The notes: generated by a model from the sequence alone, not told the origin. A DNA stretch of 64,000 nucleotides from Xanthocytophaga agilis (GCF_030068605.1 NZ_JASJOU010000020.1:62001-126000); one strand, 5' to 3'. Shown: positions 26,680-36,627, counted from the first letter of the stretch. A program made the numbers and translations.

Positions 26680-27117
26680 TCAATTTTGAACACGTTTCCA
26701 TATGAACGTTTTACCTATCATTGGAATACCTTTATACCCTCTGGTTTCAAGGTTGTCCGCATTTTTAAGTACACCTTTTAGACTATAGGTATTTCCATCC
26801 TGCACACTATATAGCTTTCCATCTCTATACTCGCCGTCTTTGTAAGCGAGTTCTGTAATATGTACAATACCCTGTCTGGATCGGTTTCTTAGTTTTTCGC
26901 TGGGGTTATTACTATCCTTCTTAGGCGTTTTTCCGTCAGCTTCAAATATGTCTTTTGCCCATAGTAGTTTACCAGAGTAAGTAGTACCTGATTTGAAGAT
27001 CTCTATTTTAAAATCCTCACATTGCCATATCCCTACTATCTGGTCTGGTGATAATTTCTGTGCAAAAGTGCCTATTGATACAAACAGCATGATGACTACT
27101 AAAAGTGATTTTTTCAT
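26680..27117 (-). CDS. DUF2147 family secreted protein
   Basis: Protein of 145 aa with a signal peptide (MKKSLLVVIMLFVSIGTFAQ) and the DUF2147 pattern: DQIVGIWQCEDFKIEIFKSGTTYSGKLLWAK (about residues 25-55), then DGEYRDGKLYSVQDGNTYSLKGVLKNADNLETRGYKG and GKTFIWKRV. The fold is a lipocalin-like barrel in related families, acting in the periplasm; ligand unknown. A second ATG 9 nt upstream (27126) is possible. It follows the SDR gene by 2-11 nt, so the two are co-transcribed. Confidence 0.82.
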   Translation of the reverse strand: MKKSLLVVIMLFVSIGTFAQKLSPDQIVGIWQCEDFKIEIFKSGTTYSGKLLWAKDIFEADGKTPKKDSNNPSEKLRNRSRQGIVHITELAYKDGEYRDGKLYSVQDGNTYSLKGVLKNADNLETRGYKGIPMIGKTFIWKRVQN

Positions 27118-27128
27118 CTCTACCATAT

Positions 27129-27911
27129 TTAGTAGTTAGCAGTCAGTTGTTTAAATTTTTTAAATTCACCATGTCCGAACCTGAGCAGGAGATTGGGCAT
27201 AAGTCTGCTCACCGTTTTTATTATACTAATGAGGAAAGGTTTAATCTCTGGTTTGTCATTCAAGAGTCCTTTAATGGCAATGTTTACCATTTTGTCTACA
27301 TCCATCATCATTGAGGGGTTTGGTTGTAGCACCCAATCATTTTGAAGATTGGTATTCACACCCGGAGGCACTACTTCGAATACTTTTACGTTTGTTTCTT
27401 CCAGTTGCAAGCGCAATGCCTGTGTATAGGCGTGAACTCCTGCTTTTGATGCACTATACACAGGTGCAGAAGAATAGGCCGTAAAGGCAATTGCCGATGA
27501 AACGTTGACAATTGCAGCCGACTTTTTTGTTCGTAAATGCGGTAAAAACTGATGCACCATCTGGATAGTACCCGAAAGATTGGTGACAATTTCACGGTTA
27601 ATATTTTCCAGATCCAATCGAGTATCCTCTACATCAATCAAACGCATAATGCCAGCGTTGTTGATGATGATATTCAACTCAGGAAATTGTCGGGTAACAT
27701 CTTTGTACAACTTTTCAATGTCCTGTGGTTTGCTCACATCGCTTTGGAAGGGGTGAATTTTTGGAAACGCCGTTTTTGTTTTCTCCAATGCCTCCAGGTT
27801 ACGTCCTGTAACGATGATTGTAGCTCCTTGTTGGGTAAGTTGTCTGACAAACTCTAAGCCAATCCCGCTTGTTCCGCCGGTGATTAGAATGGTGCTGTTT
27901 TTTAATTCCAT
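27129..27911 (-). CDS. SDR family NAD(P)-dependent oxidoreductase (DltE-like)
   Basis: Short-chain dehydrogenase of 260 aa. The cofactor motif is ILITGGTSGIGLEFVRQL (residues 7-24), followed by NNAGIMRL, and the active site Ser...Tyr-x3-Lys (VSSAIAFTAYSSAPVYSASKAG). The C-terminus lacks the usual GG-end and has PPGVNTNLQNDW, typical of the DltE-like group in Bacteroidota. Substrate unknown. ATG 27911 places the fold start at residue 5; the frame extends to 27935. It leads the operon with the DUF2147 gene. Confidence 0.88.
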   Translation of the reverse strand: MELKNSTILITGGTSGIGLEFVRQLTQQGATIIVTGRNLEALEKTKTAFPKIHPFQSDVSKPQDIEKLYKDVTRQFPELNIIINNAGIMRLIDVEDTRLDLENINREIVTNLSGTIQMVHQFLPHLRTKKSAAIVNVSSAIAFTAYSSAPVYSASKAGVHAYTQALRLQLEETNVKVFEVVPPGVNTNLQNDWVLQPNPSMMMDVDKMVNIAIKGLLNDKPEIKPFLISIIKTVSRLMPNLLLRFGHGEFKKFKQLTANY

Positions 27912-28025
27912 TTTTCTGATTTTTTGTTTAAGCAAAGGTAAACAGAGGCCAGAAAACGGAATTAGTCAAAAGTCGTATTGTTGTAGTTGAAAGGGAGTAT
28001 TGGATAAAAAGTTTATGACAGGTAG

Positions 28026-28058
28026 TCGCGTTTAAAAGTGTTAACTTTCTTAACGCGA
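28026..28058 (-). terminator. possible terminator downstream of the GH2 gene
   Basis: TCGCGTT and AACGCGA form a 7-bp GC-rich stem with a 19-nt loop. There is no strong T-run on the minus strand. It lies about 50 nt after the GH2 stop. Confidence 0.3.
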
Positions 28059-28105
28059 TACTATCCTGGTAACCTGTTCCATATACTAGATATTCGTTCG
28101 GTATT

Positions 28106-29944
28106 TTATAGTTGTATATCTTTGGAAGATAACACATTGGCAGGAACCTGTAATTCTCCGGTATGTGCATCGATAATGCCATTTCGTTCATCTTCGATAT
28201 TAATGGCCTGTGTATACACATCTCCCGCTATAGGATGTTTTCGCAATTCCTGTTTGAACAGTCGGATTTGCTCTGTCCGGCTTTCTGCATCATTGGGCCC
28301 TCCATAATCTACAAAGCCAAAACCACCCCATTCACTCACCAGCAATGGTTTTTGTTTGCGATAAAAGAACGGATCACCTACCACTAGGGGAAACGCAGCT
28401 ACCCCTTCCATTTCACCAGCTACTAATCGGTTCAGCAACAGTTTCCATCGGTCCAGATCAGGTGTATACAAATGGGCAGTCAGTAAATCGGATTTCAAAC
28501 GTCCCTCTGAGGAAACGTGGTGCCATCCATCATTATCAACAACCAAAAACTGAGGATGGTTAATCTGCATATAATGATACATATCCATGATGTATTGACG
28601 GGTTTCCGGATTTATAGCAATATCCTGAGCGCCCCAGTCTTCATTGTACAGACTCCAGATTATGATGGACGGATGGGTTTCAATGAGTGTGAGCATTCGG
28701 AGCAATTCGGTCCGGTGATTCTGACGACTTACCTGGCTGGAACTATGCGGACTGGGTACCTCAACCCATAAAAGCATACCCATTTCGTCCGCTAAATTAT
28801 AAATCCTTGGATCAACGCCTGTAATATGAATCCGCACCAGGTTGCAACCCAACTCCTTCATCGCCTGCATATGACGCTGCATTTCTTCATAGGTAGCCGT
28901 ACCGGGTTGATAAAGGATACCATCCAGATAGACTGGGGTATGGTTCAAATATATTTTAGAACTGCGGGACTCTATTTTACGCAAACCGAATAACGTCTCG
29001 ATTTCGGCTGCGTAGCCACTGGGATCAATCAGTTGTGCCACCAGCCGATACAAATGAGGAGATTCCGGTGACCAAAGCTCAGCTCCGGGAACTTCAATAG
29101 CTACCCGTTGCCGTTTCTGACCAACTTCCAGACGTAACGGGAAATCAGATGTTGCCAGGGGTTCGTTTGACTTGCGACTTCGTTCGTAGACTTTTAATCG
29201 TAAGATATAACAACCAGGATCATGAATCCGGGTGGTAAGGTTAAATTGAACAAGCTTGTCTTCTATTATACTAATCACCCCAACTCGTGAACGAAGCCGA
29301 TTGCGTTCTACAGTTTCCAGCCAGATACTGCGTACTGCACCGGTATAGGTCTGATACCAGATACCTCCCCGTTTGTACACATGCGATTCCTGCTTGCCTC
29401 TTGGAATTTCGGCATCCATTGTATCTGCAATCCGGACAGTAAGCCGATTGACAGGCCGCAGCATTTCCTGGTTTAATTCGTATGAGAAAGAAGTATACTC
29501 CCCATAATGGATCTCTTCCCCATCAATGGTTTGCAGAGGCAGTCCATTCAGCCAGACTCTGGTCTCATACCCACAGGCACCAAATGTGATCTGTAGCATA
29601 GAGTGAATAGATTCTTCGATGGTAGCATGAAAGGAAAATTCCCGTTCATACCACACAATCACCTTATCCTGCCAGGAAGAGGAAGGGTGGGAATCTTTTG
29701 CTTCTGCCATGTGAGATTCTACTGCACCTGGCCAGTGAGCGGTATGTTGATAGGTATGTGCCAGATACCACTTGTTGGCCAACCCCTGATCTTCATTGTC
29801 CAATGAAAATTTCCATTCGCCATCCAGAAGAGCAAATCGGGTGTGCCGAAGTACTGCCCGTGGCAAAGGGTTCACAAAGTGTACCTCCTCTGCTGAATCT
29901 TCCTGAATTTCTGTAAGTCCGTAGTTTGGGTGATTGGGTTCCAT
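28106..29944 (-). CDS. glycoside hydrolase family 2 protein (beta-galactosidase/glucuronidase-like)
   Basis: Glycosidase of 612 aa with the GH2 order: a jelly-roll sugar-binding domain (about 30-200, with GEWKFSLD and FGACGYETRVWLNG), an immunoglobulin-like domain (about 210-315) and a TIM barrel from about 320. The catalytic acid/base is Glu435 in WSLYNEDWG and the nucleophile Glu538 in LLVSEWGGFG. No signal peptide is present, so it acts in the cytoplasm. It is shorter than LacZ-type enzymes, lacking their C-terminal domains. Substrate not determined; it stands alone rather than in a polysaccharide utilisation locus. Confidence 0.9.
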   Translation of the reverse strand: MEPNHPNYGLTEIQEDSAEEVHFVNPLPRAVLRHTRFALLDGEWKFSLDNEDQGLANKWYLAHTYQHTAHWPGAVESHMAEAKDSHPSSSWQDKVIVWYEREFSFHATIEESIHSMLQITFGACGYETRVWLNGLPLQTIDGEEIHYGEYTSFSYELNQEMLRPVNRLTVRIADTMDAEIPRGKQESHVYKRGGIWYQTYTGAVRSIWLETVERNRLRSRVGVISIIEDKLVQFNLTTRIHDPGCYILRLKVYERSRKSNEPLATSDFPLRLEVGQKRQRVAIEVPGAELWSPESPHLYRLVAQLIDPSGYAAEIETLFGLRKIESRSSKIYLNHTPVYLDGILYQPGTATYEEMQRHMQAMKELGCNLVRIHITGVDPRIYNLADEMGMLLWVEVPSPHSSSQVSRQNHRTELLRMLTLIETHPSIIIWSLYNEDWGAQDIAINPETRQYIMDMYHYMQINHPQFLVVDNDGWHHVSSEGRLKSDLLTAHLYTPDLDRWKLLLNRLVAGEMEGVAAFPLVVGDPFFYRKQKPLLVSEWGGFGFVDYGGPNDAESRTEQIRLFKQELRKHPIAGDVYTQAINIEDERNGIIDAHTGELQVPANVLSSKDIQL

Positions 29945-31038
29945 GAGTTGATGGGGTAAAAGCTATATTGATTTTAGTAGGATATTGTCCTTATTACTAT
30001 TCAGATGCTCACATGTTGTGAATTCCGGTTTAAAAAAGTGTCTTTACAGGTTTGTAAAGGTATGGCTGGTATACATGTTCTGAGTAAATACAATTCAGAC
30101 CAGACATTTACTGAACAAACAAAAAAGGAAAGCCAAACGAGCTATGTATAGGATTTCCAAATGAATATCCACTAATGAACATCCTCATAAGAGATAGCTT
30201 GATATCCGTAAAAAAAACATTCCTGTCCGGATGTTTTGTTTTTCGTCCGGGACAAGTTTACCTGGTGGTAAACGACTACTTTTATGTACACCTAGGATAG
30301 ATTAGTGAGGAGCAACACAGCATGTTCTTCCTGAATGTCCAGACTGTTGTTATTGGCTGCTGTTTTATCAGAAGGTACTCAGCTTCTATTTCTAACATAC
30401 AAAATAGCCGCATTGTAAACAGATATGTGGGGCTTGTCTAAGCCTGTACAAACTAGTACGACAGGATCTGATAAAGTTTGGTAATATATCACAAAATGGC
30501 AGAGTTTCTGGTGTGCTTATAGGGAATATATCTTAAATCCTATTCCGGGCTTTCCATCATTTATGTAGACTCCTTATCTCAGCTGGCCCGGCTTTGTACA
30601 GATTGGGGAGGGCTGATAAAAATCATGCCTTGCTATGCTAGCTCTTATCCTGTCTGGCAGTTTAATTGCAACTACATACTGTAAAATATTGAAAACAAGT
30701 ATTTTACACAGTTGGCCCAAGCCATAGCCTGGTATACAAAAGCCAAGCTTATGCCTATTAGAACACACTATTTCATTTCATAAACTTCACACCTGGGTAT
30801 CTGCCACCACTCCAATGTGCGTCAAATACTCCTTTTTAAAAACAGGTATTTAACGCATCCTATATCAATCTACTCTCCAGACAAGGCACTGTTTTGTATA
30901 AGTATTCCTGCAGATAATATAAAATTCTGTTCATACCCAGGTCCGGATAAACGGATCGTCAGATGGTGTACACTTACATCCGGCAGAAATTCTCTGCTAT
31001 GTGAGATCCATAAAAATCACTTAATTAAAACAACCCTT
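29945..31038. other. gene-free region upstream of the DUF4142 gene
   Basis: 1.1 kb without a convincing gene. It contains palindromic site F (30823-30852), an AACAT/ATGTT hairpin near 30209-30228, and a short CTTTACA/TGTAAAG dyad near 30043. A 64-codon minus-strand frame at 30574-30768 lacks protein-like character. Confidence 0.5.
30823..30852 (+). promoter_or_regulatory. palindromic operator, site F
   Basis: CAAATAC-n16-GTATTTA with centre CTTTTTAAAAA. The symmetry extends outward (TGCGT left, ACGCA right), making this the most complete palindrome of the nine. A TTTTGTAT box lies at 30892-30899, 8 nt further than in the best sites. It is about 190 nt upstream of the DUF4142 gene. Confidence 0.55.
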
Positions 31039-31722
31039 ATGACAACCTACAATATCAAACTACGTTGCATCCTTGCTGGTGCTATATTACTGGCAGTCAC
31101 ATCACTGGTCCCTCTGACAAGCTTTGCTCAGCAATCAGGAAATCAAGCATCTGGTAATAAGGCAGACGCCTCTGCTATGATAGGCGGAATGAGCCGAACA
31201 GAGCTAGAGCGTATCAACAAGGAAGGCGCTGCCAAAGTAGCTGCTGTTACGGCAGATAAGAAAGCACTTTCTCAGAAAGATCAGACCTTATTTATGGAGG
31301 TAGCCAAAGGGGGCATGCAACAATTAATGCTTAGCCAGATGGCCGTTCAAAAAGCTAGTAATGATCAGATACGTCAAATAGCACAGGCTGAGGTCGAAGA
31401 GCAAAACGGTCTGGCGGCCAAACTAACGGAAATAGCTTCAGCCAAAGGGGTTAGCCTTCCCAGAGAAATAGATTCTCAAACGCAGGAAATGCTTACTCAG
31501 CTTAGCAAACTCACAGGTAATGAAGTAGACCGCTTTTATATACAAGAGAGTGGCGTAAATGATCATGAAAAGCTGGACAAGGTAATGAGTATGGTTGAGT
31601 CTGAGGCCAGTGATTCGAATTTGAAGAGTCTGGCAGCTGCAGCCCATCCGCTTGTACGCACCCATTTGAAAGTATCCCGGGAAGTACTCAATTCTATGAG
31701 TAATCCGGTAGGCAATAAATAA
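31039..31722 (+). CDS. DUF4142 family secreted protein
   Basis: Protein of 227 aa with a signal peptide (IKLRCILAGAILLAVTSLVPLTSFAQQ). The mature part is a DUF4142 ferritin-like four-helix bundle: KDQTLFMEVAKGGMQQLMLSQMAVQKASNDQIRQIAQAEVEEQNG (about residues 80-124), ESGVNDHEKLDKVMSMVES and the last helix LAAAAHPLVRTHLKVSREVL. It keeps acidic and His residues, but metal binding in this family is unproven. The frame continues upstream to 30817; ATG 31039 is chosen because the signal peptide starts there. Site F lies upstream, placing it in the proposed regulon. Confidence 0.87.
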   Translation: MTTYNIKLRCILAGAILLAVTSLVPLTSFAQQSGNQASGNKADASAMIGGMSRTELERINKEGAAKVAAVTADKKALSQKDQTLFMEVAKGGMQQLMLSQMAVQKASNDQIRQIAQAEVEEQNGLAAKLTEIASAKGVSLPREIDSQTQEMLTQLSKLTGNEVDRFYIQESGVNDHEKLDKVMSMVESEASDSNLKSLAAAAHPLVRTHLKVSREVLNSMSNPVGNK

Positions 31723-31823
31723 AGGAATCAGGAAAAAGATCTGCCTTTCATATCAGTAGCAGATAGATATAAGCTCAAAGGAAATAGTGATACAGAGAGA
31801 GTCTATCTGATTTGTCAGATCTG

Positions 31824-31870
31824 CTAACCTTAGTGTATATGCAAGCAATCAACTTCTATACTAAGGTTAG
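31824..31870 (+). terminator. long hairpin between DUF4142 and glycosyltransferase genes
   Basis: CTAACCTTAGTGTATA pairs with TATACTAAGGTTAG, one bulged base, around a 17-nt loop. The tail is not T-rich, so it may be a weak terminator or a leader structure of the next operon. Confidence 0.45.
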
Positions 31871-31937
31871 TATACCCTGCGTCTGATTTAACCTTATTTC
31901 TTTTCAGCATACCTCACTTAATCTCCCATTACATAGT

Positions 31938-33212
31938 ATGAAGACCGTTTCGAAAGATCAATCTAATCTATTAGCCTCTACTGTTGTACAAATTACAGAT
32001 CCATTGCAAGGCACAACCTCTATACAAGGTAATATTGGTAATATGTCTGATACTCAGCTAACTGAAGACGCTATAGACACACCAGCAGAAATATCTGTTC
32101 AAAATCTGATCTGTTTCTCACATTTGCGCTGGGACTTTGTTTTTCAACGTCCTCAACATTTGATGACACGGGCAGCAAGGCAATGGCGGGTTTTCTTTGT
32201 AGAAGAGCCTGTATTTTCTGATACACAGGAGATTGTCAGTTTTAATGAACGAAACGAAAATAATCTCTGGGTAATCACTCCACAGTTTCCAGCTACCCTT
32301 TCACATACAGAAGCCAGACAGGAACAAGAAAATATACTGAAGACCCTGATAGAAAAATACCGGATTGAAGACTATGTAGCCTGGTATTATACCCCAATGG
32401 CATTGGCATTCGGTCAAAATCTAACACCGAAAGTGACTATCTATGATTGTATGGATGAACTTTCTGCTTTTAAAGGGGCTCCTCCTGAACTGCTGGAATG
32501 GGAACAGCAATTGCTTCAAAAAGCAGATATTGTCTATACAGGAGGGTTGAGTTTGTATGAAGCCAAAAGAGATCGGCATCCGTTTGTTCGTGCGTTCCCC
32601 AGCAGCATTGATAAAGATCATTTTGCTAAAGCACATAGGGCTGTTGAACCAGCAGACCAGGCAACCATTGAAGCACCAAAATTTGGGTTTTATGGAGTGA
32701 TTGATGAACGTTTTGATATTGATCTGCTGCGCGATCTGGCTGAACGTCGCCCGGACTGGCATTTTATTATCATAGGACCGGTTGTAAAAATTGATCCGGC
32801 TACCTTACCTCAGAATCCGAATATCCACTATCTAGGCATGAAATCGTATGAACAGTTGCCTGCCTATCTGGCAGGGTGGGATGTGGCCCTGCTGCTTTTT
32901 GCCCGCAATGAATCTACCCGTTTTATTAGTCCAACCAAAACACCAGAATACCTGGCGGCTCACAGACCGGTTGTCTCTACTCCCATTACAGATGTGATTC
33001 GTCCCTATGGAGAAGTGGGTCTGGTTCATATTGCTGAATCAGCAGAGGAGTTTGAACAGGCGATAGAGAAGGCACTTAACGAAGCAGGAAATACACAATG
33101 GCAACAAAGAGTAGATGAGTTCCTTGCAAATAATTCATGGGATTATACCTGGCAACAAATGCAGCAATTGATAACAAAGCTGGCTGAAACGAAAACAAGG
33201 CATATGGCTTAG
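31938..33212 (+). CDS. glycosyltransferase (group 1-like)
   Basis: Cytoplasmic or membrane-associated glycosyltransferase of 424 aa with a GT-B plan. The N-terminal half carries LICFSHLRWDFVFQRPQHLMTRAA (about residues 57-80), typical of the GT group that acts with UDP-galactopyranose mutase. The C-terminal donor site shows FISPTKTPEYLAAHRPVVSTPITDV. It leads an operon with glf and a GH1-RmlD fusion, so it probably transfers galactofuranose or a related sugar to a surface glycan. Acceptor unknown. Confidence 0.85.
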   Translation: MKTVSKDQSNLLASTVVQITDPLQGTTSIQGNIGNMSDTQLTEDAIDTPAEISVQNLICFSHLRWDFVFQRPQHLMTRAARQWRVFFVEEPVFSDTQEIVSFNERNENNLWVITPQFPATLSHTEARQEQENILKTLIEKYRIEDYVAWYYTPMALAFGQNLTPKVTIYDCMDELSAFKGAPPELLEWEQQLLQKADIVYTGGLSLYEAKRDRHPFVRAFPSSIDKDHFAKAHRAVEPADQATIEAPKFGFYGVIDERFDIDLLRDLAERRPDWHFIIIGPVVKIDPATLPQNPNIHYLGMKSYEQLPAYLAGWDVALLLFARNESTRFISPTKTPEYLAAHRPVVSTPITDVIRPYGEVGLVHIAESAEEFEQAIEKALNEAGNTQWQQRVDEFLANNSWDYTWQQMQQLITKLAETKTRHMA

Positions 33213-33320
33213 TATGTGACCTGGTAGTAACTAGCCCTCCTGCATTACCCTAATTCTATTGCCAATCATTTGTAATTCCCTGACATATACCTATTGATCA
33301 CTTTTTAACTATACCTGTAT

Positions 33321-34511
33321 ATGTTTGATTACCTTATTGTAGGTGCTGGCTTTGCTGGCGCTGTACTAGCAGAACGCTTAGCGAAAAAGAGCAACAAAAA
33401 AGTCCTTATTATTGATAAACGTAAGCATATAGGCGGTAATGCCTATGATTACTATAACGAATCGGGTATACTGATTCATAAATACGGACCCCATATCTTT
33501 CATACCAATTCACCAAAGGTATTTGCCTATTTGTCTGAATTTACGCTATGGAGGCCTTATGAACACAAAGTACTGGCTTCTGTCAGGAACAAATTGCTAC
33601 CCATCCCTATTAACCTGAATACGGTGAATGGGTTATATGGACATAATTTTGATTCCGCACAACTTGCTGCTTATTTTGATCAGATTAAAGAGCCTATAGA
33701 AACTATTCGTACATCTGAAGATGTAGTGTTGAGCCAGGTAGGAAGAGATTTGTATGAAACCTTTTTCAGAGGGTATACCCGTAAACAATGGGGAATGGAC
33801 CCTTCGGAGCTGGATAAAATGGTAACCTCCCGTATTCCGACGCGCACTGACTGTGATGACCGGTATTTTACAGATACATTCCAGTATATGCCTTTGCATG
33901 GCTATACCCGTATGTTTGAAAATATGCTGGATCATCCCAACATTCACATTGCACTCAACACATCCTATACAGAAATCAAGAAGTATGTTGGGTTTAAAAA
34001 TCTAATCTTTACCGGGCCGGTGGATGAGTATTTCGATTATTGTTACGGACATCTTCCCTACCGCTCTCTGCAATTTGTCCATAAGACAGTAGATCAGCCT
34101 CAGTTCCAGTCGGTGGCGGTGGTAAACTACCCCAACGACCAAGACTATACGCGTATCACAGAATACAAGCATTTAACCGGACAGGAACATGCCAAAACCA
34201 GTATTACCTACGAGTATCCAAGCTGGAACGGCGATCCGTATTATCCGGTACCCAAGCTTGAAAATGCAGCATTATATCAACAGTACAAGTTGTTAACAGA
34301 AACGCTGCCCAACGTGCATTTTGTAGGTCGTCTGGGTACATACCGGTATTACAACATGGATCAGGTGGTTGCTCAGGCACTGACACTCTATGACAAACTA
34401 TCCGGTAAAAAATCTGTTAACGAAGTTCTTGATCCACAAATTGTAAAAAAACATGTTCCGAGCCCCGGAGTTTACTCACCCAATGCCATTCCTGCCGCTC
34501 CCGAATCCTGA
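33321..34511 (+). CDS. glf: UDP-galactopyranose mutase
   Basis: Flavoenzyme of 396 aa converting UDP-galactopyranose to UDP-galactofuranose. FAD motif DYLIVGAGFAGAVLAERLA (residues 3-21), then IDKRKHIGGNAYD, YGPHIFHT (substrate-site histidines), FFRGYTRKQWG and RIPTRTDCDDRYF, all characteristic of bacterial Glf. The protein acts in the cytoplasm. Its last 29-59 nt overlap the following gene. Together with the glycosyltransferase upstream it points to galactofuranose-containing exopolysaccharide or lipopolysaccharide. Confidence 0.95.
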   Translation: MFDYLIVGAGFAGAVLAERLAKKSNKKVLIIDKRKHIGGNAYDYYNESGILIHKYGPHIFHTNSPKVFAYLSEFTLWRPYEHKVLASVRNKLLPIPINLNTVNGLYGHNFDSAQLAAYFDQIKEPIETIRTSEDVVLSQVGRDLYETFFRGYTRKQWGMDPSELDKMVTSRIPTRTDCDDRYFTDTFQYMPLHGYTRMFENMLDHPNIHIALNTSYTEIKKYVGFKNLIFTGPVDEYFDYCYGHLPYRSLQFVHKTVDQPQFQSVAVVNYPNDQDYTRITEYKHLTGQEHAKTSITYEYPSWNGDPYYPVPKLENAALYQQYKLLTETLPNVHFVGRLGTYRYYNMDQVVAQALTLYDKLSGKKSVNEVLDPQIVKKHVPSPGVYSPNAIPAAPES

Positions 34512-36627
34512 GATTTGGGGAGGAATCGAATGTTCTGTGAATCGCATTGACGACCAGTATTTTGATCAGTTACTCAAAAATGGGCATCAAACGCGTATTC
34601 AGGATCTGGAAAAGATTGCTCAACTGGGTATTCAGACCATTCGCTATCCGGTACTATGGGAGCGAATTGCTCCTACCGATCCTGGTCAACAGGACTGGTC
34701 GTGGACTGATGAACGATTGCAGTTTTTAAAGGATATTGGGATGAACCCGATTGTCGGACTGCTTCATCATGGAAGTGGTCCGGCCTACTGTACATTTGAT
34801 CAGCTTCACTTTCCGGAACAGTTTGCACGTTTTGCCAGAAATGTAGCCGAACGCTATCCGTGGTTGACTCTCTATAATCCCATCAACGAACCGCTTACAA
34901 CCGCTCGTTTTGCGGGTTTGTATGGACATTGGTATCCACACCGACGCGATGATGCAGGATTCTGTCGTATCCTGATCAATCAATGCAAAGGGATAGTATT
35001 GGCTATGCAACAAATCCGGCAGATACAACCTGCAGCGAAGCTGGTACAAACTGAAGATTTAGGCATTACATACAGCACAAAAGAACTCCAGTACCAGGCT
35101 GACTTTGATAATGCACGCAGGTGGTTGGGATATGATTTACTTTGTGGGTTTGTAGATGATAAACACCCGCTTTGGAATTATTTACTTGACTCTGAGATTC
35201 CTCCGGAGGAGTTATATTTCTTTCTTGAAAATGCGTGTCCTCCGGATATCTTAGGCCTTGATTATTACCTTACCAGTGAGCGATATCTGGACCATGAGAT
35301 CACTAAATATCCTTCTTTTCTGGTCGGAGGCAACGGCAGACACCAGTATGTGGACATAGAAGCTGTACGAGCGCCTATAGAGATGGCGGGGGCTGAGAAG
35401 TTACTGCTGCAAGCTTGGGAACGATATACTATTCCTTTGGCTGTAACAGAAGTGCACCTGGGATGTACCCGTGAAGAACAAATGCGCTGGTTTTATCAGG
35501 CCTGGCAAACCGGACAGAAGCTTATTGCAAAAGGTGTAGACTTCAGAGCCATTACTGCCTGGGCTTCTCTGGGCTCTTTTGACTGGAACACTTTGCTTAC
35601 CAGAGAGGTAGGGTATTATGAACCGGGACTATTTGATGTACGTTCGTCAGAACCACGTCCAACGGCACTTTCGTTTCTGGTCAAGCAGTTACTAACAGAC
35701 CAGACTGCTGTACCTTCCGTTGTTCATGAGCCAGGCTGGTGGCAAAGGTCACCGGCTGCTCTATCACATTCGGTGACTCGTAAGCCCTTGCTTATATTTA
35801 CCAATAGCCAGGCCATGCAGGTTGCTTTTGCAACCATATGTGAGGAACGTGGACTCGCCAATCATATCCTGTCTTCGCAATTGGTTATGGATAGTAACCA
35901 GCTTTGGGAGTTGTTTCAGCTTTATAAACCCTGGGGAGTTATTCTTGCTACAGAAGAAAAAAGCCAAACTCACCTGAATTTGCTCTCATCAGGTACCAAC
36001 TTCCATTTACATGATATTTCGCTTCTGGTAAAAGCCTGTCAGGAGAATGCGGTTCCTTTACTGGCGTTTTCAAATGATTTTGTCTTTGATGGCACCAAAG
36101 GGGCTCCTTACCATGAACAGGACCCTGTATCACCTGCCTGTGATAGTGGTATTAGTAAGGTAGCTGCTGAAAACCTGATCCTGCAAAATCTCTCTCAGGC
36201 CTTAGTTGTGCGTACAGGTGCCTTGTTAAATCCCTGGCATGCGAAGGACTTTATTCAACTCACATTTGAGAAGTTTACCCGTCAGGAAAGTTTTTCTATC
36301 CCTGATCACCTACGTTTCTCGCCTTCTTATCTGCCAGAGCTTATACACCAGAGCCTCGACTTATTTCTGGATCAGGCATATGGTATCTGGCATCTGTCAA
36401 ACAGGGGTGAAGTTAGCTGGGCTGAGTTTACCAAAGGCATTGCTTTTCAGGCTGGTTTTGATAAAACGTCGATTGACTACTGGTATTTACGGCAAAAAGA
36501 AAAGTCATCCGATTTGCCTGTCCGCTCTACTGCTTTAACCAGTAACAAAGCATCTTTAATGACTGACTTTGACCAGGCTCTTGCTTCTTTCTGGCAGGCT
36601 TCGTCTCATCGTTACTTATCAGTTTAA
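34483..36627 (+). CDS. GH1-like glycosidase fused to an RmlD-like sugar-nucleotide reductase domain
   Basis: Fusion of 714 aa. Residues 1-400 form a family 1 glycosidase-like barrel: WERIAPTDPGQQDWSWTDERL, the acid/base motif NPINEPLTTARF and a later VTEVHLG. From about residue 435 a Rossmann-type domain like dTDP-4-dehydrorhamnose reductase follows, with FSNDFVFDGTKGAPYHEQD and SGISKVAAENLILQN. This two-part protein next to glf occurs in surface-glycan loci. ATG 34483 overlaps glf by 29 nt; ATG 34453 is also in frame (59-nt overlap). The order of action, cleavage versus sugar-nucleotide reduction, is unknown. A terminator follows at 36789. Confidence 0.85.
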   Translation: MPFLPLPNPEIWGGIECSVNRIDDQYFDQLLKNGHQTRIQDLEKIAQLGIQTIRYPVLWERIAPTDPGQQDWSWTDERLQFLKDIGMNPIVGLLHHGSGPAYCTFDQLHFPEQFARFARNVAERYPWLTLYNPINEPLTTARFAGLYGHWYPHRRDDAGFCRILINQCKGIVLAMQQIRQIQPAAKLVQTEDLGITYSTKELQYQADFDNARRWLGYDLLCGFVDDKHPLWNYLLDSEIPPEELYFFLENACPPDILGLDYYLTSERYLDHEITKYPSFLVGGNGRHQYVDIEAVRAPIEMAGAEKLLLQAWERYTIPLAVTEVHLGCTREEQMRWFYQAWQTGQKLIAKGVDFRAITAWASLGSFDWNTLLTREVGYYEPGLFDVRSSEPRPTALSFLVKQLLTDQTAVPSVVHEPGWWQRSPAALSHSVTRKPLLIFTNSQAMQVAFATICEERGLANHILSSQLVMDSNQLWELFQLYKPWGVILATEEKSQTHLNLLSSGTNFHLHDISLLVKACQENAVPLLAFSNDFVFDGTKGAPYHEQDPVSPACDSGISKVAAENLILQNLSQALVVRTGALLNPWHAKDFIQLTFEKFTRQESFSIPDHLRFSPSYLPELIHQSLDLFLDQAYGIWHLSNRGEVSWAEFTKGIAFQAGFDKTSIDYWYLRQKEKSSDLPVRSTALTSNKASLMTDFDQALASFWQASSHRYLSV

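Noticed and set aside
30817-31038. N-terminal extension of the DUF4142 protein
   Set aside because: The signal peptide starts at ATG 31039, and the extension spans palindromic site F.
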